Assembly: GCA_025362035.1 (NCBI GenBank) | Contig: JANYIN010000074.1 | Coordinates: forward strand, 62,001-126,000 | DNA from: Gemmatimonadaceae bacterium | GTDB lineage: Bacteria > Gemmatimonadota > Gemmatimonadetes > Gemmatimonadales > Gemmatimonadaceae | Direction: 5' to 3' | Length of the DNA stretch: 64,000 bases | Part shown: positions 24,842-33,826 of the stretch, in pieces | How positions within the stretch are numbered: the first letter of the stretch is position 1 | Layout: every line of letters starts with the position of its first letter | Made by a program: the position numbers and the translations under genes | Notes under the pieces: generated by a model | Database searches by the model: none | Seen by the model: only the letters and a program-made list of their open reading frames with translations | Told to the model about the DNA's origin: nothing

Positions 24842-26803
24842 CTACTTCTTCTTTTCGCCCGCTGCCGCCGGTGCGCTGTCCAGTGCTTCGCGCACCTTGA
24901 GCGCCAGCTGCTTTGGCGTGAACGGTTTCGCGAGGAACGGAGTGTCCGGATCGAGTAGTCCGCCGCGCACGATCTCGTCGCTGTGGCCCGACATGAACAA
25001 CACCGGCGTGCCCGGGCGACGGATCAGCACCTCGGCGGCTACCTCAGGCCCGAGCATCCCCGGCATCATCACATCCGTGAGGAGCAGATCGATTTCGCGG
25101 CCCTCGATGAGCGCCAGCGCGGCGGGCCCGTCCGGCGCATCGATGATCGTGTATCCGTGCAACTCCAGGGCGCGGCGCGCCACGCGACGGACGGACGCCT
25201 CATCTTCCACGAGCAGTATCAGCTCATTGCCTCCTCCGGCACTGAGCCCGAGCGGCCCGCTCGTGCGCTTGCGTCCTTTGGCACGCGGCAGATAAACGCT
25301 GAATGACGAACCCTCGGCCAGCTTGCTCTCGACCCATACGTAACCGCCGCTCTGCTTCACGATGCCGAATACGGTAGCGAGTCCGAGACCGGTGCCCTGA
25401 CCCGGCTCCTTCGTGGTGAAGAACGGATCGAAGATGCGCGTTTGCGTGGACCGGTCCATACCGGTGCCATTGTCGATGACGTCGAGACGGACGTACTGGC
25501 CGGGTGCGTCGAGCACGCCCCAGAGCGAGAACTCGTCGCGCAGCTCGGCGTTGGTCGTGCGAATGGTGACGGTTCCGTCCTCGCGACCGTGAATCGCGTC
25601 GCGCGCGTTCACGACGAGATTGAGGATGACCTGCTCGATCTGGCCCGGGTCCGCCAACACCTCGTTGAGGTGCGGATCGAGATCGAGAACGAGCTGACCG
25701 TCCTCGCGAAGCAACAGGCGCAGCATGCGCTCCAGATCCCGGACCCGCGCGTTGAGATCCAGCGGCTCCGGCCTCAGCAACTGACGGCGGCTGAAGGCGA
25801 GGAGCTGGGCCGTGAGCGAGGCGGCACGGTCGGCCGCCTTATTGATCTCGCCCAGAAACTCGGAGGCTTGATCGCTCTCGTCGAGCGTCATCTGGAGCAG
25901 CGTCGTGAATCCCTTGATGGCCGTGAGGAGATTGTTGAAGTCGTGCGCGACGCCGCCGGCCAGCAGGCCGACAGCCTCCATTTTCTGCGCCATTCGAAGC
26001 TGGGCCTCGAGCTTTCGGTGCGCCGTGACGTCCGAGATCATGACGATGTTGCCCGATATCATGCCGTGCTGGTCGCGCATTGGCGCGGACGAGATCTGTA
26101 CGTCCAGCGTAACACCGTCCTTGCGGCGGCGGCGGGCCGTTAGCGCCTTGACCGACTCTCCGTTGGCCGTCCGCTCCGTGTGCTCCTGGAAGGAGTCGAT
26201 CTCGTCGTCGGGAATGGTCGGCAGCGGCTGTCCGACCACCTCCGCCGCCGTCCATTGAAACATCGCCGCCGCCGCCGGATTCCAGTGCAAGACGCGCGCG
26301 GCGGTGTCGGTCACGATGACGGCAAGCGGCGCCTCGTCGATCAGCACCCGCAGCCGCTCGCTCGTCATCCGTAGCTCGCTCTCCGACGCTGCGCGCGCCT
26401 GCTCCGCTACGAACTGAGGCGTAACGTCGCGATAGTACAGCACCATGCCGTCGGGAATGGGCACGACATCGATTTCGACCGACCGCCCCGAGTAGACACC
26501 CATGGACGTAAAGTGCGTGGGCAGGCGCTCGCGGGCCGCGTTTTCGATGGCGATGCGCGGAGGCGTACCCGGCTCCAGGAGCAGGAATTCCCAGACACTG
26601 GTGCCGGGTACCCGCCCAGGATCGTCCCCGCCATCGATCACGTCTCGGCGTGCGACCGCGTTCAGGAATCCAACGCGAAGATCACCATCGATGAAGACGC
26701 AGCCGTCGCGAATGTGCTCCAGCAGCGGCGCCAGCGCCTGAGCCGTCGCGCCGAACACGGGGGGAGAATTGTCCTGTGCGGGGGAAGCGTCCACGTCTAC
26801 CAT
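24842..26803 (-). CDS. Hybrid sensor histidine kinase (PAS-PAS-HisKA-HATPase-REC)
   Basis: A protein of 653 residues without membrane segments, so a cytosolic sensor. Order: PAS-like domain (about 22-130), second PAS (about 150-262, WNPAAAAMFQWTAAEVVGQ), HisKA with His287 in GGVAHDFNNLLTAIKG, HATPase with the N box near 392-402 and DNGTGMD at 443-449, and a C-terminal receiver (about 526-640) with Asp576 in LLLTDVMMPGM and LAKPF. The HDFNNLL form belongs to a kinase group that often ends in a receiver. No response-regulator gene is adjacent. It is divergent from metH with 351 bases between the starts. Confidence 0.92.
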   Translation of the reverse strand: MVDVDASPAQDNSPPVFGATAQALAPLLEHIRDGCVFIDGDLRVGFLNAVARRDVIDGGDDPGRVPGTSVWEFLLLEPGTPPRIAIENAARERLPTHFTSMGVYSGRSVEIDVVPIPDGMVLYYRDVTPQFVAEQARAASESELRMTSERLRVLIDEAPLAVIVTDTAARVLHWNPAAAAMFQWTAAEVVGQPLPTIPDDEIDSFQEHTERTANGESVKALTARRRRKDGVTLDVQISSAPMRDQHGMISGNIVMISDVTAHRKLEAQLRMAQKMEAVGLLAGGVAHDFNNLLTAIKGFTTLLQMTLDESDQASEFLGEINKAADRAASLTAQLLAFSRRQLLRPEPLDLNARVRDLERMLRLLLREDGQLVLDLDPHLNEVLADPGQIEQVILNLVVNARDAIHGREDGTVTIRTTNAELRDEFSLWGVLDAPGQYVRLDVIDNGTGMDRSTQTRIFDPFFTTKEPGQGTGLGLATVFGIVKQSGGYVWVESKLAEGSSFSVYLPRAKGRKRTSGPLGLSAGGGNELILLVEDEASVRRVARRALELHGYTIIDAPDGPAALALIEGREIDLLLTDVMMPGMLGPEVAAEVLIRRPGTPVLFMSGHSDEIVRGGLLDPDTPFLAKPFTPKQLALKVREALDSAPAAAGEKKK

Positions 26804-27003
26804 CGAACACGGGTGCGTCGTTGCGGCTATGAGGTGTCTCTGCTGCTGGCCTGCCGACGGGCAATGCGGCTCTCTCGCAAGGACCGTACAACTGATCGTG
26901 GCACCGTTCCCCGAGAGCCTCGGAACCGCCTCCTGGCGAAAGTTACCGGCTGGTCCGAGGCAGCGCCATTTTCGCGCCCCTGCCCGTCATCCTCGTTGTC
27001 CGA
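26804..27003. other. Upstream part of the histidine kinase-metH intergenic region
   Basis: These 200 bases precede the kinase gene and must hold its promoter. An inverted repeat CGAGGCA (26956-26962) / TGCCTCG (27005-27011) is present with 42 bases between arms; its right arm overlaps the candidate metH -35 site. No gene is visible and no ribosome-binding site is apparent before the kinase start. Confidence 0.4.
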
Positions 27004-27036
27004 TTGCCTCGTCAGTGGCAACGCGATATCTATACT
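27004..27036 (+). promoter_or_regulatory. Candidate promoter of the metH operon
   Basis: TTGCCT (27004-27009) is followed after 17 bases by TATCTA (27027-27032), which overlaps the better -10 match TATACT (27031-27036). Transcription would begin near 27040, just ahead of the SAM-II aptamer. Placement by position and consensus only. Confidence 0.35.
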
Positions 27037-27053
27037 ACGCAAGACATCCGTTC

Positions 27054-27105
27054 GTCGTGGCGATTTATTGCAAATTGCGGCCACGCTAATCCTCTGCTAA
27101 AGCGC
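27054..27105 (+). ncRNA. SAM-II riboswitch aptamer
   Basis: The order of conserved blocks matches the SAM-II (metA-motif) class. P1 5' arm is CGTGGC (27056-27061), then GATTTA (27062-27067), then TTGCG (27075-27079), then P1 3' arm GCCACG (27080-27085) with CTAA right after it (27086-27089), and GCTAAA (27096-27101) as the pseudoknot strand. P1 is six perfect pairs. The class binds S-adenosylmethionine with an H-type pseudoknot and controls methionine and SAM genes. Here an intrinsic terminator begins immediately downstream and metH follows, which fits function. The related SAM-V class shares the core and is the main alternative. Confidence 0.85.
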
Positions 27106-27141
27106 GAGCCCGCACGCCGTCGCGTTTGGGCTCCTTTTTTT
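27106..27141 (+). terminator. Intrinsic terminator in the metH leader (attenuator)
   Basis: Stem GAGCCC (27106-27111) / GGGCTC (27128-27133), a 2x2 internal loop, inner stem ACGC (27114-27117) / GCGT (27122-27125) and loop CGTC, followed by C and seven T (27135-27141). It points toward metH, whose ATG is at 27155, and no plus-strand gene lies upstream to be terminated. It is therefore the expression platform of the SAM-II riboswitch: high SAM should favour termination. Confidence 0.85.
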
Positions 27142-27154
27142 GTTGGTGCTAGGC

Positions 27155-30100
27155 ATGAGCTACATACCCGACGCCTCCGGGCATCCCTATCTAAACTCCC
27201 TCCAATCGCGCGTGCTGGTGTTCGACGGCGCGATGGGCACGAACATTCAGCGACACAACCCTACCGCCGAGGATTTCGGCGGCAAGTCGCTCGAAGGCTG
27301 CAACGACAACCTCGTGCTCACCCGGCCCGACATCATCCAGTCGATTCACGAATCATTCCTCGCGGTCGGCTGCGACGTCGTCGAGACGTGCACGTTTCAA
27401 AGTACTCCGCACCGATTGCGCGAATGGGGGTTGGAGGAGAAGACCCGTGAGATCAACGTGCAAGCGGCCAGGCTCGCGCGGACGGCGTGCGACAAGTTCA
27501 CCACCCCCAGCCACCCGCGCTTTGTGGCCGGCTCCATCGGACCGACAGGAATGCTGCCGTCCAGCAGCGACCCCGCCCTGTCCAACATCACCTTCGACGC
27601 ACTCGCCGAGACGTATTACTGGCAGGCGAAGTACCTGATGGAGGGCGGCGTCGATGTGCTGCTTGTCGAGACCGCTCAAGATATTCTTGAAGTAAAGGCA
27701 GCGCTAACGGGATTCGAGCGATTGTTCGCCGAGTTGGGACATCGTGTCCCGGTGCAGACGCAGATCACGCTCGACACCAGCGGTCGCATGCTGCTCGGGA
27801 CCGACATCGCCAGTGCCCTCACGACGCTGCAGTCCATGCGCGTGGATGTCATCGGCCTGAACTGCTCCACGGGCCCGGAGCACATGCGCGAGCCGGTGCG
27901 ATTCCTCACCGAACGCGCGTCGCTGCCGATCTCCGTCATTCCCAACGCCGGCTTGCCGCTGAATACCGGGAGCGGCGAGGCGATCTATCCGCTTGAGCCG
28001 CTTCCGATGGCGAAGATGCTGCGCGAGTTCGTCGAGGAATTCGGCGTTCGCGTCGTCGGCGGCTGCTGCGGGACCACTCCGGAGCACCTTGCCGACATCG
28101 TGGCCGCCGTCCGGGCGGCGACGCCGGCTCTGCTCCCGTTGCATGGCCGCGAGGCATTCGTGTCGTCTGCCATGCGTGCGACGGCGCTTCGTCAGGAGCC
28201 GGCCCCGCTGCTCATCGGCGAACGGGTCAATGCGCAGGGATCGCGCAAGGTGAAGCGCTTGTTGCTGGCCGACGACTACGAGGGCATTCTCGAGGTGGCA
28301 CGGGAGCAGCAGGACAGCGGCGCGCACGTCCTGGACGTCTGTGTCGCGCTCACCGAACGTGGAGACGAGGCCGAGCAGATGGCGAAGGTCGTGAAGCTGC
28401 TCTCGATGAGCGTCGAGACGCCGCTGATGATCGATTCCACGGAACGTTCGGTCATCGCCGCCGCCTTGGAGCATATACCCGGCCGCGCGATCATCAACTC
28501 CATCAACATGGAGAACGGGCGCAAACGCATCGATGACGTGGTGCCGCTCGCCAGGAGGCACGGAGCGGCGCTCGTGGCGCTCACGATCGACCCGGTGGGC
28601 ATGGCGAAGACGCGCGAGCGAAAGCTTGAAGTCGCCCGCGCCATCTACGACATCGTCGTGGGGGAGTACGGGCTTGCGCCGGGAGACCTCATCTACGACG
28701 CGCTCACGTTTACTCTCGCCACCGGCGACGCGGAATGGATCGACAGCGCGCATGAAACCATCGAGGGCATCCGGCTCATCAAGCGCGAGCTTCCAGGAGT
28801 CTTCACGATCCTCGGCGTCTCGAACGTCAGCTTCGGGCTCGATCCCGCCAACAGACACGTACTCAACTCTGTGTTCCTGCACCATTGCGTAGACGCGGGC
28901 CTGGATGCGGCCATCGTGAACCCCGCTCACATCACGCCCTACGCGGAAATCAGCACGGAACATCGTGGGCTGGCGGATGATCTGGTCTTCAACAAACGCC
29001 CAGACGCGCTCCAACGCTTCATCGAAGGGTTCGCCACCGCCGAGCAGAAGGACGCGCGCGCTGAGAAGGAGGATCCGACGGCGGGCATGAGTGCGGAGCA
29101 GAAGGTGCATTGGATGGTGCTTCACCGGAAAAAGGAGGGCATTGAAGACGCGCTCGATGCTGCAGGGGTCCGCGAGGCGCCGGTGCGGGTGCTCAACGAA
29201 GTGCTGCTGCCCGCCATGAAGGAGGTGGGCGACAAGTTCGGCGCGGGCGAGCTCATTCTTCCGTTCGTACTCCAGAGCGCCGAGGTGATGAAGAAGGCGG
29301 TGAAACATCTGGAGAGCTTTCTGGAGAAGGCGGAGGGGTACACCAAGGGCAGGGTGGTCCTGGCAACTGTGTACGGCGACGTGCACGACATCGGCAAGTC
29401 GCTCGTCAACACCATCCTGTCGAACAACGGCTACACCGTGTTCGACCTTGGCAAGCAGGTTCCGGTGAACACGATCATCGAGAAGGCGCGTGAAGTCGGC
29501 GCGGATGCGATCGGCTTGTCGGCCCTGCTGGTGAGTACCAGCAAGCAGATGCCGCTGTGCGTGCAGGAGCTCGACAAGCGAGGCATACAAATCCCGGTAC
29601 TTATCGGTGGGGCGGCAATCAACCGGCGGTTCGGGCGCCGCGCGATGTACGTGGAGCCGGACCGACCGTACGCATCGGGTGTGTTCTATTGCAAGGATGC
29701 GTTCGAGGGGTTGGAGATGATGGACGCGCTTCAGGGCGGCGAGGCACGTCGCGCGGAGGCGATCGCGAAGCTACTCGACGAGGCCCGGAAGGACGCGTTT
29801 CTCCATGGGAATGTTGGCAAGGACGTGCGCAGCGGCAGTTCGGGCGGGGAACGCAGCGATGTATCCCACGATCATGCCGTACCGGTCGCTCCGTTCTTCG
29901 GAACCCGAGTGCTCGACGACATCCCCCTGAACGAGATCTTCGACCTGCTCGACAAGGACGAACTGTTTCGCCTTCAATGGGGCGGCCGTGGATCGGGCGA
30001 GGAGTACGACCGCACCGTGCGCGAGGTATTCGAGCCGACGCTCGCACGGCTCAAGGAGGAGGCCCGCGTGGGCGGCTGGGTCACGCCGCGCGCGGTGTAC

Positions 30101-30667
30101 GGCTATTTCCCGGCGCAGAGTCGGGGGAACGACCTCGTCGTGTACGACCCGGCCGCGTACGTGCGCGACGGATCGCTCGGCGAGATCTCGCGCTTCCACT
30201 TCCCCAGGCAAGAGGGGCGCGAACGGCTGTGCATCGCTGACTACTTTCGCGGGGTAGCGAGCGGGGACGTCGATGTGGTGGCATTCCAGATCGTGACGGT
30301 TGGTGACGCCGCCACTCGACGCTTCGATGAATTGCAGGCCGCGGGTGAATACAGTGAGGCGTTCTATGCGCACGGGCTCGCCGTGGAGTCCGCCGAGGCC
30401 GTGGCCGAGTGGATGCATCGCCGGGTCCGCCGCGAACTCGGCATTCCCGGCGGACGCGGCAAACGCTATTCGTGGGGCTATGGCGCGTGCCCCGATCTGG
30501 AGGATCATGCTCAGCTCTTCACCCTGCTGCCGGCGGAAGCCTCGCTCGGCATGCAGCTAACGTCCGCGTATCAACTCACGCCGGAGCAGAGCACCGCGGC
30601 CATTCTCGTGCACCATCCGCAGGCGAAGTACTACGCCGTCAGAACCGCCGCCGAAGTGAGTGGATGA
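27155..30667 (+). CDS. metH: Cobalamin-dependent methionine synthase
   Basis: A protein of 1170 residues with all four MetH modules. Homocysteine domain (about 15-325) with zinc ligands Cys237 (GLNCSTG) and Cys304-Cys305 (GGCCGTT). Pterin-binding domain (about 355-610; GERVNAQGSRK, MENGRKRI). Cobalamin cap and binding domain (about 645-880) with His744 in GDVHDIGKS as lower cobalt ligand. C-terminal reactivation domain that binds SAM (about 920-1165; RYSWGYGACPDLEDH). It moves methyl from 5-methyltetrahydrofolate to homocysteine via methylcobalamin. The start ATG 27155 lies 13 bases after the leader terminator. The next gene begins three bases after the stop. Control by the SAM-II riboswitch is inferred. 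Confidence 0.97.
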   Translation: MSYIPDASGHPYLNSLQSRVLVFDGAMGTNIQRHNPTAEDFGGKSLEGCNDNLVLTRPDIIQSIHESFLAVGCDVVETCTFQSTPHRLREWGLEEKTREINVQAARLARTACDKFTTPSHPRFVAGSIGPTGMLPSSSDPALSNITFDALAETYYWQAKYLMEGGVDVLLVETAQDILEVKAALTGFERLFAELGHRVPVQTQITLDTSGRMLLGTDIASALTTLQSMRVDVIGLNCSTGPEHMREPVRFLTERASLPISVIPNAGLPLNTGSGEAIYPLEPLPMAKMLREFVEEFGVRVVGGCCGTTPEHLADIVAAVRAATPALLPLHGREAFVSSAMRATALRQEPAPLLIGERVNAQGSRKVKRLLLADDYEGILEVAREQQDSGAHVLDVCVALTERGDEAEQMAKVVKLLSMSVETPLMIDSTERSVIAAALEHIPGRAIINSINMENGRKRIDDVVPLARRHGAALVALTIDPVGMAKTRERKLEVARAIYDIVVGEYGLAPGDLIYDALTFTLATGDAEWIDSAHETIEGIRLIKRELPGVFTILGVSNVSFGLDPANRHVLNSVFLHHCVDAGLDAAIVNPAHITPYAEISTEHRGLADDLVFNKRPDALQRFIEGFATAEQKDARAEKEDPTAGMSAEQKVHWMVLHRKKEGIEDALDAAGVREAPVRVLNEVLLPAMKEVGDKFGAGELILPFVLQSAEVMKKAVKHLESFLEKAEGYTKGRVVLATVYGDVHDIGKSLVNTILSNNGYTVFDLGKQVPVNTIIEKAREVGADAIGLSALLVSTSKQMPLCVQELDKRGIQIPVLIGGAAINRRFGRRAMYVEPDRPYASGVFYCKDAFEGLEMMDALQGGEARRAEAIAKLLDEARKDAFLHGNVGKDVRSGSSGGERSDVSHDHAVPVAPFFGTRVLDDIPLNEIFDLLDKDELFRLQWGGRGSGEEYDRTVREVFEPTLARLKEEARVGGWVTPRAVYGYFPAQSRGNDLVVYDPAAYVRDGSLGEISRFHFPRQEGRERLCIADYFRGVASGDVDVVAFQIVTVGDAATRRFDELQAAGEYSEAFYAHGLAVESAEAVAEWMHRRVRRELGIPGGRGKRYSWGYGACPDLEDHAQLFTLLPAEASLGMQLTSAYQLTPEQSTAAILVHHPQAKYYAVRTAAEVSG

Positions 30668-30670
30668 TCC

Positions 30671-32551
30671 ATGCGTAAGCGTGCACTCGAACGATTGCTG
30701 GACCCCGAATCGCTGGTGCTGTTCGACGGAGCGATGGGAACCATGCTGTACTCCAAGGGCGTCTTCATCAATCAGTGTTACGACGAGCTGAATGTGCGCG
30801 CGCCGGATCTCGTGCGTGGTGTGCATCGGACGTACGTGAAGGCGGGGGCGGATGTACTGGAAACGAACAGCTTTGGCGCAAACCGGCTGAAGCTGGCGCA
30901 GTTCGGACTTGCGTCGCAGGTGCACGATCTCAACAAGCGGGCCGCGGAACTCGCGCGCGAGGCCGCGGAAGAGAAGCCCGACGTCCTCGTCGCCGGCGCC
31001 GTCGGGCCACTCGGCGTGCGACTGGAGCCATATGGATCGACCTCGGTGGATGAGGCGCACGCAGTCTTCCGCGAGCAGATGGAGGGGCTGAAAGCCGGTG
31101 GCGCTGACCTGTTCATCCTCGAGACCTTCGGCGACCTGCACGAAATTGGGCAAGCGATCCGGGCTGCCCGCAGCGTGGATGCGGACATGCCCATCATCGC
31201 GCAGATGACAATCGGCGCGGATGGGCTCACTCCGTACGGCGCCACGCCCGAAGACGTCGTGGTTGCGCTCGACAGATTTGGCGCGGATGTCGTTGGACTG
31301 AATTGCTCCGTCGGTCCCCAGACCATTCTCGAGGCGGTTGAACGGATGGTACCACTGACGCGCAAGAAGGTGTCTGCACAGCCCAATGCGGGTATGCCGA
31401 AGGACGTGGGCGGCCGCAGCATGTACATGGCCAGCGCGGAGTACATGGCGGCGTACGCGAGACACCTCGTGCAGGCCGGCGCACGGGTGGTGGGCGGATG
31501 CTGCGGCACCACGCCCGAGCACATCCAGGCGATGCTGGTCGGCATTCGTCCGCTCAGCCCGCGATTCGCGCGGGCCGCGCAGGTGGTCGTTGGCGAGACG
31601 CACGCGCAGGACGTAGCGGTCGAAGCGCCGGAGGCCACACCGTTTGCGGAGCGTTCGCGCTGGGCAGCGAAGATCGCGTCCGGCCAATTCGTCACGTCGG
31701 TCGAAATCGTGCCGCCGCGCGGCGTCGATGCCTCTCGGATGCTCGCAGACGTGGCGCTACTCAAGCGCGCCGGTGTGGACGCCGTCAACGTGCCGGATGG
31801 TCCGCGCGCACAGAGCCGCATGGGTGCGCTCCTGACTGCCCTGCTGATCGAACAGCGCGTGGGCATTGAGACGGTCACGCACTACGCCTGCCGGGATCGC
31901 AACCTGCTTGGCATGTTGAGCGACCTGCTCGGCGCCTCGGCGGTGGGGCTCCGCAATCTGCTCCTCATCACGGGCGATCCTCCGAAAATGGGGCCGTACC
32001 CGAGCGCGACCGCGGTGTTCGACATCGACGCGATCGGACTCACGAATCTTGTGCGCAATTTGAATCACGGCCGTGATCCCGGGAACAACTCCATCGGGCA
32101 AGGCACGAGCTTCGTCATCGGCGTCGGCGTGAATCCCGCCCCGATCGAGTTGGAGCACGAGCTCAAGCGGTTCGCGTGGAAGGTAGAAGCGGGCGCCGAG
32201 TTCGCGGTCACGCAGCCCGTGTTCGACGCCAAGCAGCTCGAGAATTTCCTGCGTCGAACGGATGGGGCGCGCGTGCCGATCGTGGCCGGCATCTGGCCAC
32301 TCGTCAGTGTGCGCAACGCGGAGTTCCTGGCGAACGAAGTGCCCGGCGTCAGCGTTCCCGACGAGGTGATCGCGCGGATGCGCCGCGCGAGCGACGTATC
32401 CAAGGAGCACGCCATTGCAGAGGGCATCGCCATCGCGCGAGAAATGCTCACGCGTGTCAGGGACGCCGTGCAGGGCGTCCAGGTGTCGGCGCCTTTCGGG
32501 AAAGTGGAACTGGCGCTACAGGTATTTGCTGATAGTCTTTCGGTACCCTGA
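30671..32551 (+). CDS. Bifunctional homocysteine S-methyltransferase / methylenetetrahydrofolate reductase
   Basis: A protein of 626 residues, a fusion like B. subtilis YitJ. Residues about 1-300 are a zinc homocysteine methyltransferase domain (LFDGAMGTML; Cys212 in GLNCSVG; Cys277-Cys278 in GGCCGTT). Residues about 320-615 are a MetF-type flavoprotein (SVEIVPPRG, HYACRDRNLLGML, LLLITGDPPKMG, AVTQPVFDA). The reductase part makes the 5-methyltetrahydrofolate that MetH consumes. The role of the methyltransferase part beside a full MetH is unclear; it may use another methyl donor. It shares the metH transcript, so it should be under the same SAM control. No separate metF is in the window. Confidence 0.93.
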   Translation: MRKRALERLLDPESLVLFDGAMGTMLYSKGVFINQCYDELNVRAPDLVRGVHRTYVKAGADVLETNSFGANRLKLAQFGLASQVHDLNKRAAELAREAAEEKPDVLVAGAVGPLGVRLEPYGSTSVDEAHAVFREQMEGLKAGGADLFILETFGDLHEIGQAIRAARSVDADMPIIAQMTIGADGLTPYGATPEDVVVALDRFGADVVGLNCSVGPQTILEAVERMVPLTRKKVSAQPNAGMPKDVGGRSMYMASAEYMAAYARHLVQAGARVVGGCCGTTPEHIQAMLVGIRPLSPRFARAAQVVVGETHAQDVAVEAPEATPFAERSRWAAKIASGQFVTSVEIVPPRGVDASRMLADVALLKRAGVDAVNVPDGPRAQSRMGALLTALLIEQRVGIETVTHYACRDRNLLGMLSDLLGASAVGLRNLLLITGDPPKMGPYPSATAVFDIDAIGLTNLVRNLNHGRDPGNNSIGQGTSFVIGVGVNPAPIELEHELKRFAWKVEAGAEFAVTQPVFDAKQLENFLRRTDGARVPIVAGIWPLVSVRNAEFLANEVPGVSVPDEVIARMRRASDVSKEHAIAEGIAIAREMLTRVRDAVQGVQVSAPFGKVELALQVFADSLSVP

Positions 32552-32592
32552 AGCCTCAACCTTGCCCACGGCGTGCCGCCGCCGTACGTCGC

Positions 32593-32853
32593 GTGACTGC
32601 GAACCGAAACTCCCTGGAGCATGTGCGGCTCTTCACAGACTCGGCGGGCATCGAGTGGGAGGTCTACGACGAATCTCGATGGACCGTGACCTGGGCGCTG
32701 GACTGGGAATATCCCCCGCAGCCGGAGTCGCCCGGCCTCTTATTCAACTCCGCCGCCGGCTGCCTGCGCCTGCATCCGTGCCCCGAGCACTGGGCCTCTC
32801 TGAACGACGCCCAACTAGAGGCTCTGCTGCCGCGTGCGACACGACTGATCTGA
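32593..32853 (+). CDS. Small conserved-looking hypothetical protein
   Basis: A protein of 86 residues starting at GTG 32593. It has an N-terminal VRLFTDSAGIEWEVYDESRWTV, a hydrophobic LLFNSAAGCLRLHPCPEHW and a C-terminal helix LNDAQLEALLPRATRLI. The pattern looks like a small beta domain followed by a helix, and the codon use matches neighbouring genes. I do not recognise a named family. It follows the methionine operon after 41 bases and may be co-transcribed with it. Confidence 0.55.
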   Translation: MTANRNSLEHVRLFTDSAGIEWEVYDESRWTVTWALDWEYPPQPESPGLLFNSAAGCLRLHPCPEHWASLNDAQLEALLPRATRLI

Positions 32854-33002
32854 CGTTCGCGGCCGGGGCAACGCAAGACGGACGACGCGTGCGTAAATTT
32901 GGAGGGGGCTGAGATTCGCGCCCTGTGCGCGGTGCGTATGTGGTGGTTTCGCGCAAACTGACCTTCTCGTCCCCTGCATTCATCGGCTACGCCATGTTCC
33001 TG

Positions 33003-33803
33003 ATGACCACCCGAAGATCGTTCACCCTGGGCACTTTACTGGCGATCGCTTCCGCGGTGTCTGTGCGCGCGCAGGACAACTACGAAATCCAGGTGTATGG
33101 CGCGGAGACGATGCCGAAGGGCACGACGATGTTCGAGTTGCACAGCAACTTCGCCACGAGCGGCCGGCGATATCTTGAGGCGGGCGTGCTTCCCACGAAC
33201 CATGCGCTGCACGAAACCATCGAGGTCACGCACGGATTCACGCCGTGGTTCGAAATCGGGTCGTACCTGTTCATGAGCACAGCCCCTGATCAGGGGTACA
33301 ACGTCGTTGGCACCCACATTCGTCCTCGCGTGGCCGTCCCGCCTTCGTGGAACGCGCCCGTGGGGCTGAGCGCGTCGCTTGAAATCGGATACCAGAGACG
33401 GGAGTATTCGCAGGACACGTGGAGCGTGGAACTGCGGCCCATCATCGACAAGCAGATGGGCGTCTGGTACGCAGCTTTCAATCCCGTCTTCGATCATTCG
33501 CTTCGCGGTGACAACGCCGCGGCGGGATTCGCCTTCTCCCCAAACGTCGCCCTCACTCGGGACGTCACCTCACTGCTGAACCTGGGTATGGAGTACTACG
33601 GCGCGCTTGGCCCGGTGAAATCACCGGAGCCTCGGGGCAATCAGGTGCATCAGGTCTTCGGCGTGGTGAACCTGAATCTGGCTGAGGATTGGGAATTCAA
33701 CGCGGGCGTCGGCGTCGGTCTCACTAACGCGACCGAGCACCGAATGCTGAAGATGATCGTCGGACGACGCGTCGGGAAAGCGCCCGAAAAGGCCAAGCCC
33801 TAG
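33003..33803 (+). CDS. Exported beta-barrel-like protein
   Basis: A protein of 266 residues. An N-terminal signal peptide (TRRSFTLGTLLAIASAVSVRAQ) ends at an A-x-A-type site. The mature protein has many alternating, aromatic-rich strands (YEIQVYGAETM, FELHSNFATSGRR, PWFEIGSYLFMS, GVGVGLTNATEHRMLKMIVGRRVG) that suggest an outer-membrane barrel or transporter-like barrel (MetA-pathway/phenol-degradation-type proteins look similar). The function is unknown. Two ATG codons are possible; 33003 gives a normal signal peptide, while 32994 adds three residues. Confidence 0.68.
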   Translation: MTTRRSFTLGTLLAIASAVSVRAQDNYEIQVYGAETMPKGTTMFELHSNFATSGRRYLEAGVLPTNHALHETIEVTHGFTPWFEIGSYLFMSTAPDQGYNVVGTHIRPRVAVPPSWNAPVGLSASLEIGYQRREYSQDTWSVELRPIIDKQMGVWYAAFNPVFDHSLRGDNAAAGFAFSPNVALTRDVTSLLNLGMEYYGALGPVKSPEPRGNQVHQVFGVVNLNLAEDWEFNAGVGVGLTNATEHRMLKMIVGRRVGKAPEKAKP

Positions 33804-33826
33804 GCGGACGGCGTTGGCGTTCGGCG

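Noticed and set aside
27011..27022. B12-box-like GCCACTG on the minus strand near metH
   Set aside because: It is a lone heptamer on the strand opposite to metH. The other conserved parts of a cobalamin riboswitch are missing on both strands.
27704..29590. Long minus-strand open frame opposite metH (628 codons)
   Set aside because: Same reason: complementary frame of a conserved gene in high-GC DNA with no recognisable protein pattern.
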